Origin: Saturnia japonica
Taxonomy: Eukaryota > Arthropoda > Insecta > Lepidoptera > Saturniidae
DNA: 64,000 nt
NCBI GenBank assembly: GCA_033032175.1
Contig: CM065329.1
Location: forward strand, 10,732,985 to 10,796,984
Direction: 5' to 3'
Each line of letters starts with the position of its first letter. The first letter of the stretch is position 1. The notes beneath the pieces are model-generated. The model made no database searches and was not told the DNA's origin. It saw only the letters and a program-made list of their open reading frames with translations. This document shows positions 58,523 to 64,000 of the stretch, piece by piece. Position numbers and translations under genes: made by a program.

Positions 58523-60126
58523 CCTCCCCCCTCAAGTTCGAAATTATCAGAGGGATGATTATCACTATGATTATTTCGATAGCAATAATTTTTACAAAAA
58601 CTGAGCTTATATACTAAGAATACAAGAATTAATAGAAATATAATCACATATAACAATAAAGTTCCGGCACTAACACTTTTTACATTAATAATTCTTTCAC
58701 TTGATGTTTTTAGTTCACTTTCACTGATTTTTAAAAGATTATTTAAATGTTGAAGATTTATTAATTCACTGTTATCCAAATTGATGGGTTCACGTTGCAA
58801 TTGTTGCTCAGTAATTGTTATTTCGGGAAGATTAATAATCGGTAATTTTGACATCTTCAAATTACTCGTAGTAATATGGTGAGCTTTTAGCGTAATTTCA
58901 CCAATTTTAACATCGCAATGGTCATCTAGGACGAGGAAGTATGTCCCTTCTATATTTTCTTTCGTTATTTCGTCGTTACAAATTTTTGATAATATATTCT
59001 CAGCGTTACTATGAAGAATCCATCTCTCTTTTCCAATTGGTTGTATCTTAATGGTCTTGATTTCAACTGGTACTGGATGACAAGAACTCGTATTCGAAGA
59101 AAATTGAATTAATGCTGTTATGCAAGTGTCTTCTGAAGTTGTTCGAGAATCATCCTCGTGACACAGGAACATTTCGTCGTGAAGTTCATTACAAGGTAAA
59201 GTGAGCGAGACAAATTTAGACCCTTTTACTAATAGGTAAGGAAATTTAGGAATAATGATGGTGGTATGATTAGAGGGATTGGTCATAGGTATTGGAATTG
59301 CTCTGTAGTATGTATAAATTTCATCTCTAATTATTGGTATATCTAAAATGAATGTTATTTGACTTCCTTTTGTATAAGCTTTAAGCTCTATACATTGCTC
59401 TATTTTAACTAAATTGTCATAACTTACTGGATACACAAGTTTGTAGAATTTCTCTATCTTTTTTAACAATTCTAATAATTCATTTGAGTTTATAAGAGAT
59501 TGGTGTAATATTTTTAATTTACTGAATGCCAGAGAAGTTTCAATTTCATTCAACCGAATGTAGAGTAGTTGAAAATTATGGAAAAATAAATTATAAACAT
59601 TAATAAAATTATGGGTAGTTATATCAATATTAGTTTGATTTATTAATTTTTTTATTTCTCGTAACTCTTTATCTATTCGAATGAAATTGTCCTTCGTGAA
59701 ATTTGTTATCTTTATCATTGATTCAGAAATATCTGATATTAAGGTTACCTTTTTAATGAGTGTATTTTGGCGTGTCGTTAGAGAATCAATCATATTTTCA
59801 TATCTTAAAGCATCATTATGATCTAAGTTACCAGTTATAAGCTTAATAATAGATCCAAGAGGATTGAGAAGTCCACGTTTAATTCTAGTTGATGGAGATA
59901 ACTGTTCTAATTTTTGAATACTAATATTCATTACATAATTCGTTTGAAGCTTTACATTAAAAAGTTGAACATTAGATGTTTCATTATCAAAATGTGTTTT
60001 TAAATATTGATTAAATTTAGTATATCTTTTTATATTGAATTCTAAATCCTCACGTATCAGACTTAAATCTAAAATCTTAATTATTGTCCACTTATCATAA
60101 CTTACACTAGCTTGACCTTGTTTCAC
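58483..60126 (-). CDS. Envelope glycoprotein of errantivirus-like element
   Basis: Open frame of 547 codons from the first base given to a stop inside the LTR. The codon at 60126 is GTG, not ATG, so it is not a normal start; the frame stays open upstream into the integrase gene. Landmarks: a furin-type site RIKR at 81-84 followed by a Gly/Leu-rich likely fusion segment, a heptad-rich region after it, and a C-terminal membrane span at about 486-508 with a Cys-containing tail of about 39 residues. This is the layout of errantivirus/baculovirus F-like envelope proteins. There are no internal stops. Translation probably needs a spliced RNA, as known for errantivirus env. Confidence 0.85.
   Translation of the reverse strand: MKQGQASVSYDKWTIIKILDLSLIREDLEFNIKRYTKFNQYLKTHFDNETSNVQLFNVKLQTNYVMNISIQKLEQLSPSTRIKRGLLNPLGSIIKLITGNLDHNDALRYENMIDSLTTRQNTLIKKVTLISDISESMIKITNFTKDNFIRIDKELREIKKLINQTNIDITTHNFINVYNLFFHNFQLLYIRLNEIETSLAFSKLKILHQSLINSNELLELLKKIEKFYKLVYPVSYDNLVKIEQCIELKAYTKGSQITFILDIPIIRDEIYTYYRAIPIPMTNPSNHTTIIIPKFPYLLVKGSKFVSLTLPCNELHDEMFLCHEDDSRTTSEDTCITALIQFSSNTSSCHPVPVEIKTIKIQPIGKERWILHSNAENILSKICNDEITKENIEGTYFLVLDDHCDVKIGEITLKAHHITTSNLKMSKLPIINLPEITITEQQLQREPINLDNSELINLQHLNNLLKISESELKTSSERIINVKSVSAGTLLLYVIIFLLILVFLVYKLSFCKNYCYRNNHSDNHPSDNFELEGGGVMQSVPSLITSC
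58523..58533 (-). other. Polypurine tract of the errantivirus-like element
   Basis: GAGGGGGGAGG in element sense, directly before the LTR start. It also encodes the Glu-Gly-Gly-Gly near the envelope C-terminus. Confidence 0.85.
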
Positions 60127-60145
60127 AAGGACTATACCGGGATTT

Positions 60146-61426
60146 TTATCGATTCTGTGAAGTTGAAGGGCGTGAATCCTGATGATCAGAGCCAGGAGCC
60201 CGAGGAGGTACCTGCGAAGGTCGTTTTATATCCTTAATAGGCACGTTTGTTTTTCGAGTTTTCATTTTTACAGGACAGATATTTCTGTCAATTTTACCAT
60301 ATACTTGTGCTTTTTGATAACGCGGTTTATCTTTACTTCGCCTTGTATTAACACCTTTTACAAATATAGTGTCCTCTTCTTGAATATCAAATGATGTTTC
60401 ACCACCACGTTTTGTTTTAATCTTTTCTTTATTTTCAATTACTTTGTCTGTTAAATATTTATAAAGATATTTCGTTCGTTTCATATGATCGTTTACTAAT
60501 TGTTGCGTATATTGTTTGTTAAAGTTTACTTCAAAAGTACTATTAGAATCAGTGTGTCCAAAAACTACTTCAAATGGTGTAAGACCAGTCGTTGAGTGAA
60601 TGGTTTGATTGTATGACATAATTGCATAAGTCATAACGTTAGCCGCGTCAGTTATTTTATGTTCATATTTAGCGATACGATATATTTCTAAAATAGTTGA
60701 ATGGAATCTTTCAATTAAACCCATAGAATTAGGATTATGTGGAGTGCTTATGTGTAATTCTATTTTATAAAATTGTAATGTTTCTTTTAAAAGTGTATTG
60801 TTGAATTCAGTACCAGAATCAGCACTGATCTTATTTGGTACGCCATAAAATGAGAAAAATTTAATTAAGGCACGAACTACTTCAGGTGTAGAGCGATTGG
60901 ATATTTCAAAAGCCTGACCTAGTTTACTGAAAGCATCTATTATGGTAAGGAAGTAGCTTCCTTCTATAGAGAATATATCTATAAATATTTCAGCAAAAGG
61001 TTTTGTTTGAGTTTGCGTTAACATTAATTCTGGTTTTAAAGGTTTGCGATCATATTTTAGAGTTTTACAAGTTTCACAAGAATTGATTACAGAAGCGACT
61101 GTTATATCCATATTTGTCCAAAAATAATTACGCTTTAATTTCATAAGAGTTTCTTTGATTCCACGGTGACTTGTTTTACCTTGATGATAAGCAAGTATAG
61201 TGGCACGTTGCTCTTTTTCATCACCTAAGTATATAACTCTTTTAGTACATTCATATATTTTGACGGTATCTTTTTTAAATAGTTTTATCACGGCATTTGT
61301 AAATTGTTTACGGTGAATTTCGCTCTCAAAGTAAAAGAAATATTTAATTTTAGGTTTTATATATTCTAAAAGAAATTTCTTAACAAGGTTAGTGTTGTTT
61401 ACAGGTAAATGTACTTCCAAAATTTT
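60146..61426 (-). CDS. Integrase part of Pol (errantivirus-like)
   Basis: 424-codon segment, in frame with the RNase H tail at 61430-61840 but separated from it by one TAA at 61427-61429. Zinc region: HRG near 85 and CETC (115-118). Catalytic residues: FIDIF (Asp148), SADSGTEF (Asp201) and LIERFHST (Glu237), with 35 residues between the last two. The C-terminus is basic, then Pro/Ser-rich (SQVPPRAPG). It overlaps the upstream extension of the envelope frame by about 70 nt in the +1 frame. Confidence 0.9.
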   Translation of the reverse strand, partial: KILEVHLPVNNTNLVKKFLLEYIKPKIKYFFYFESEIHRKQFTNAVIKLFKKDTVKIYECTKRVIYLGDEKEQRATILAYHQGKTSHRGIKETLMKLKRNYFWTNMDITVASVINSCETCKTLKYDRKPLKPELMLTQTQTKPFAEIFIDIFSIEGSYFLTIIDAFSKLGQAFEISNRSTPEVVRALIKFFSFYGVPNKISADSGTEFNNTLLKETLQFYKIELHISTPHNPNSMGLIERFHSTILEIYRIAKYEHKITDAANVMTYAIMSYNQTIHSTTGLTPFEVVFGHTDSNSTFEVNFNKQYTQQLVNDHMKRTKYLYKYLTDKVIENKEKIKTKRGGETSFDIQEEDTIFVKGVNTRRSKDKPRYQKAQVYGKIDRNICPVKMKTRKTNVPIKDIKRPSQVPPRAPGSDHQDSRPSTSQNR

Positions 61427-63103
61427 TTATTTTTCATGTGATAAGTCTTTTATTGATAATTGGTTTCTGTTCCAAGTAAAAATAAGGATTTGATTAGGTT
61501 TTGTGTCGATGGCTTCTTCAATAATGGGAATACCATTCGTATCAATATCTTCAGCAGAATGTATGGTTTCCGGTAATGAACAGGCAGTAATAGTACTGGA
61601 TGAAGGAGAACGAATTGGGTGAGTTAAAGTCTTATCGGAATCTGAAGGAATAGTTAACGTTTCTGATGAGTCTGAAATTAGTATTGGACTCTCAGATCGT
61701 TCAGTGTCACTCACGTTTACTCGTAAGGACATATCGTCCTTTAATATATTTAATTTAATTCGTGATAGAGCATCAGCATTACTATTTTGTTTACCGTTCT
61801 TGTATATTATGTCAAAATCGAACTCAGCTAGTCTCAAATTACTCGTAGTAATATGGTGAGCTTTTAGCGTAATTTCACCAATTTTAACATCGCAATGGTC
61901 ATCTAGGACGAGGAAGTATGTCCCTTCTATATTTTCTTTCGTTATTTCGTCGTTACAAATTTTTGATAATATATTCTCAGCGTTACTATGAAGAATCCAT
62001 CTCTCTTTTCCAATTGGTTGTATCTTAATGGTCTTGATTTCAACTGGTACTGGATGACAAGAACTCGTATTCGAAGAAAATTGAATTAATGCTGTTATGC
62101 AAGTGTCTTCTGAAGTTGTTCGAGAATCATCCTCGTGACACAGGAACATTTCGTCGTGAAGTTCATTACAAGGTAAAGTGAGCGAGACAAATTTAGACCC
62201 TTTTACTAATAGGTAAGGAAATTTAGGAATAATGATGGTGGTATGATTAGAGGGATTGGTCATAGGTATTGGAATTGCTCTGTAGTATGTATAAATTTCA
62301 TCTCTAATTATTGGTATATCTAAAATGAATGTTATTTGACTTCCTTTTGTATAAGCTTTAAGCTCTATACATTGCTCTATTTTAACTAAATTGTCATAAC
62401 TTACTGGATACACAAGTTTGTAGAATTTCTCTATCTTTTTTAACAATTCTAATAATTCATTTGAGTTTATAAGAGATTGGTGTAATATTTTTAATTTACT
62501 GAATGCCAGAGAAGTTTCAATTTCATTCAACCGAATGTAGAGTAGTTGAAAATTATGGAAAAATAAATTATAAACATTAATAAAATTATGGGTAGTTATA
62601 TCAATATTAGTTTGATTTATTAATTTTTTTATTTCTCGTAACTCTTTATCTATTCGAATGAAATTGTCCTTCGTGAAATTTGTTATCTTTATCATTGATT
62701 CAGAAATATCTGATATTAAGGTTACCTTTTTAATGAGTGTATTTTGGCGTGTCGTTAGAGAATCAATCATATTTTCATATCTTAAAGCATCATTATGATC
62801 TAAGTTACCAGTTATAAGCTTAATAATAGATCCAAGAGGATTGAGAAGTCCACGTTTAATTCTAGTTGATGGAGATAACTGTTCTAATTTTTGAATACTA
62901 ATATTCATTACATAATTCGTTTGAAGCTTTACATTAAAAAGTTGAACATTAGATGTTTCATTATCAAAATGTGTTTTTAAATATTGATTAAATTTAGTAT
63001 ATCTTTTTATATTGAATTCTAAATCCTCACGTATCAGACTTAAATCTAAAATCTTAATTATTGTCCACTTATCATAACTTACACTAGCTTGACCTTGTTT
63101 CAC
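61427..63103 (-). CDS. Chimeric frame: envelope N-part joined to RNase H tail
   Basis: 558-codon open frame. About the first 423 codons repeat the envelope frame of 58483-60126 without visible change. At 61834 it switches, in frame, to the Pol sequence AEFDFDIIYKNGKQNSNADA (end of RNase H) and ends at TAA 61427-61429. The envelope part loses its membrane span. The join is the edge of the 2977-bp duplication, so this is a rearrangement product rather than a designed fusion. Confidence 0.85.
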   Translation of the reverse strand: MKQGQASVSYDKWTIIKILDLSLIREDLEFNIKRYTKFNQYLKTHFDNETSNVQLFNVKLQTNYVMNISIQKLEQLSPSTRIKRGLLNPLGSIIKLITGNLDHNDALRYENMIDSLTTRQNTLIKKVTLISDISESMIKITNFTKDNFIRIDKELREIKKLINQTNIDITTHNFINVYNLFFHNFQLLYIRLNEIETSLAFSKLKILHQSLINSNELLELLKKIEKFYKLVYPVSYDNLVKIEQCIELKAYTKGSQITFILDIPIIRDEIYTYYRAIPIPMTNPSNHTTIIIPKFPYLLVKGSKFVSLTLPCNELHDEMFLCHEDDSRTTSEDTCITALIQFSSNTSSCHPVPVEIKTIKIQPIGKERWILHSNAENILSKICNDEITKENIEGTYFLVLDDHCDVKIGEITLKAHHITTSNLRLAEFDFDIIYKNGKQNSNADALSRIKLNILKDDMSLRVNVSDTERSESPILISDSSETLTIPSDSDKTLTHPIRSPSSSTITACSLPETIHSAEDIDTNGIPIIEEAIDTKPNQILIFTWNRNQLSIKDLSHEK

Positions 63104-64000
63104 AAGGACTATACCGGGATTTTTATCGATTCTGTGAAGTTGAAGGGCGTGAATCCTGATGATCAGAGCCAGGAGCCCGAGGAGGTACCTGCGAAGGTCG
63201 TTTTATATCCTTAATAGGCACGTTTGTTTTTCGAGTTTTCATTTTTACAGGACAGATATTTCTGTCAATTTTACCATATACTTGTGCTTTTTGATAACGC
63301 GGTTTATCTTTACTTCGCCTTGTATTAACACCTTTTACAAATATAGTGTCCTCTTCTTGAATATCAAATGATGTTTCACCACCACGTTTTGTTTTAATCT
63401 TTTCTTTATTTTCAATTACTTTGTCTGTTAAATATTTATAAAGATATTTCGTTCGTTTCATATGATCGTTTACTAATTGTTGCGTATATTGTTTGTTAAA
63501 GTTTACTTCAAAAGTACTATTAGAATCAGTGTGTCCAAAAACTACTTCAAATGGTGTAAGACCAGTCGTTGAGTGAATGGTTTGATTGTATGACATAATT
63601 GCATAAGTCATAACGTTAGCCGCGTCAGTTATTTTATGTTCATATTTAGCGATACGATATATTTCTAAAATAGTTGAATGGAATCTTTCAATTAAACCCA
63701 TAGAATTAGGATTATGTGGAGTGCTTATGTGTAATTCTATTTTATAAAATTGTAATGTTTCTTTTAAAAGTGTATTGTTGAATTCAGTACCAGAATCAGC
63801 ACTGATCTTATTTGGTACGCCATAAAATGAGAAAAATTTAATTAAGGCACGAACTACTTCAGGTGTAGAGCGATTGGATATTTCAAAAGCCTGACCTAGT
63901 TTACTGAAAGCATCTATTATGGTAAGGAAGTAGCTTCCTTCTATAGAGAATATATCTATAAATATTTCAGCAAAAGGTTTTGTTTGAGTTTGCGTTAACA
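61834..64000 (-). repeat. Second copy of 2977-bp direct duplication (partial in window)
   Basis: 61834 onward matches 58857 onward at a constant offset of 2977 up to the window edge. I saw no base difference in the stretches compared. The first unit is 58857-61833. The shared edge is tcaaattactcg, with no long homology before it. Confidence 0.95.
63123..64000 (-). CDS. Integrase, duplicated copy, cut by window edge
   Basis: Duplicate of 60146-61023. The frame stays open to position 64000. It includes Asp201 and Glu237 of the catalytic triad; the rest of the domain is beyond the window. Confidence 0.9.
   Translation of the reverse strand, partial: LTQTQTKPFAEIFIDIFSIEGSYFLTIIDAFSKLGQAFEISNRSTPEVVRALIKFFSFYGVPNKISADSGTEFNNTLLKETLQFYKIELHISTPHNPNSMGLIERFHSTILEIYRIAKYEHKITDAANVMTYAIMSYNQTIHSTTGLTPFEVVFGHTDSNSTFEVNFNKQYTQQLVNDHMKRTKYLYKYLTDKVIENKEKIKTKRGGETSFDIQEEDTIFVKGVNTRRSKDKPRYQKAQVYGKIDRNICPVKMKTRKTNVPIKDIKRPSQVPPRAPGSDHQDSRPSTSQNR

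Larger units (their letters stand above)
58216..64000 (-). mobile_element. Errantivirus-like (env-bearing Ty3/gypsy) element, 3' part, internally duplicated
   Basis: Read leftwards: integrase (partial), envelope (first 423 codons), RNase H tail, integrase, envelope (whole), polypurine tract, LTR. The gene order int-env-LTR is that of insect errantiviruses. Gag, protease, RT and the 5' LTR would lie beyond position 64000. The repeated part is a 2977-bp direct duplication. Confidence 0.9.

Noticed and set aside
1..64000. CRISPR array, rRNA, or bacterial operon structure
   Set aside because: No regularly spaced short repeats, no rRNA-like stretch and no compact gene strings. Everything points to a eukaryotic, TE-rich locus.

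Overview
This window is eukaryotic and almost certainly insect. Lepidoptera is the best guess. It is AT-rich and intron-bearing, with no operons or ribosome binding sites. It is crowded with tRNA-derived SINEs, mariner-type elements, a BEL/Pao and an errantivirus-like LTR element, an RTE LINE tail with (ATG)n, and short repeats of the kind common in moth and butterfly genomes. The order-level call is inference, because no conserved marker gene is present.

Layout. Positions 1-16194 and 21090-30587 are two direct copies of one segment, about 1% different by eye. Copy 1 carries an extra 6.7-kb BEL/Pao retrotransposon with two apparently identical LTRs, inserted in an old mariner. The simplest reading is a tandem duplication with a unit of about 14.4 kb, in which 16195-21089 is the left part of unit 2 and its partner lies before the window. 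Both copies carry a DD41D Tc1/mariner-type transposon; it is intact in copy 2 and broken in copy 1.

Host gene. I reconstructed a minus-strand spliced gene that no long ORF reveals. Four well-supported 3' exons lie at 30237-30326, 28696-28775, 26260-26387 and 24736-24878. Three phase-compatible candidate 5' exons lie at 33011-33114, 33386-33524 and 45763-45903; the last encodes a signal peptide. Joined, they would give 825 coding bases, or 274 residues. I do not recognise the product. Copy 1 keeps only the last four exons (10374-15924).

Region 16195-21089 holds a hAT-like MITE with an 8-bp target duplication, a repeat ending in a conserved GC-rich motif, and a 2.46-kb element with terminal inverted repeats. 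That element contains a nested fold-back structure. Region 30588-58215 is mostly introns and intergenic DNA filled with TE remains: CR1/jockey-like and RTE LINE ends, two degenerate mariners, a retroelement remnant with a restriction-like endonuclease motif, many copies of a (GAA)n-tailed repeat, and SINEs.

Region 58216-64000 is the 3' part of an errantivirus-like (env-bearing Ty3/gypsy) element on the minus strand: RNase H tail, integrase, envelope, polypurine tract and 3' LTR. It contains a 2977-bp direct duplication that makes an envelope/RNase H chimeric frame. Its 5' half lies outside the window. I saw no CRISPR array, rRNA or convincing functional tRNA gene.
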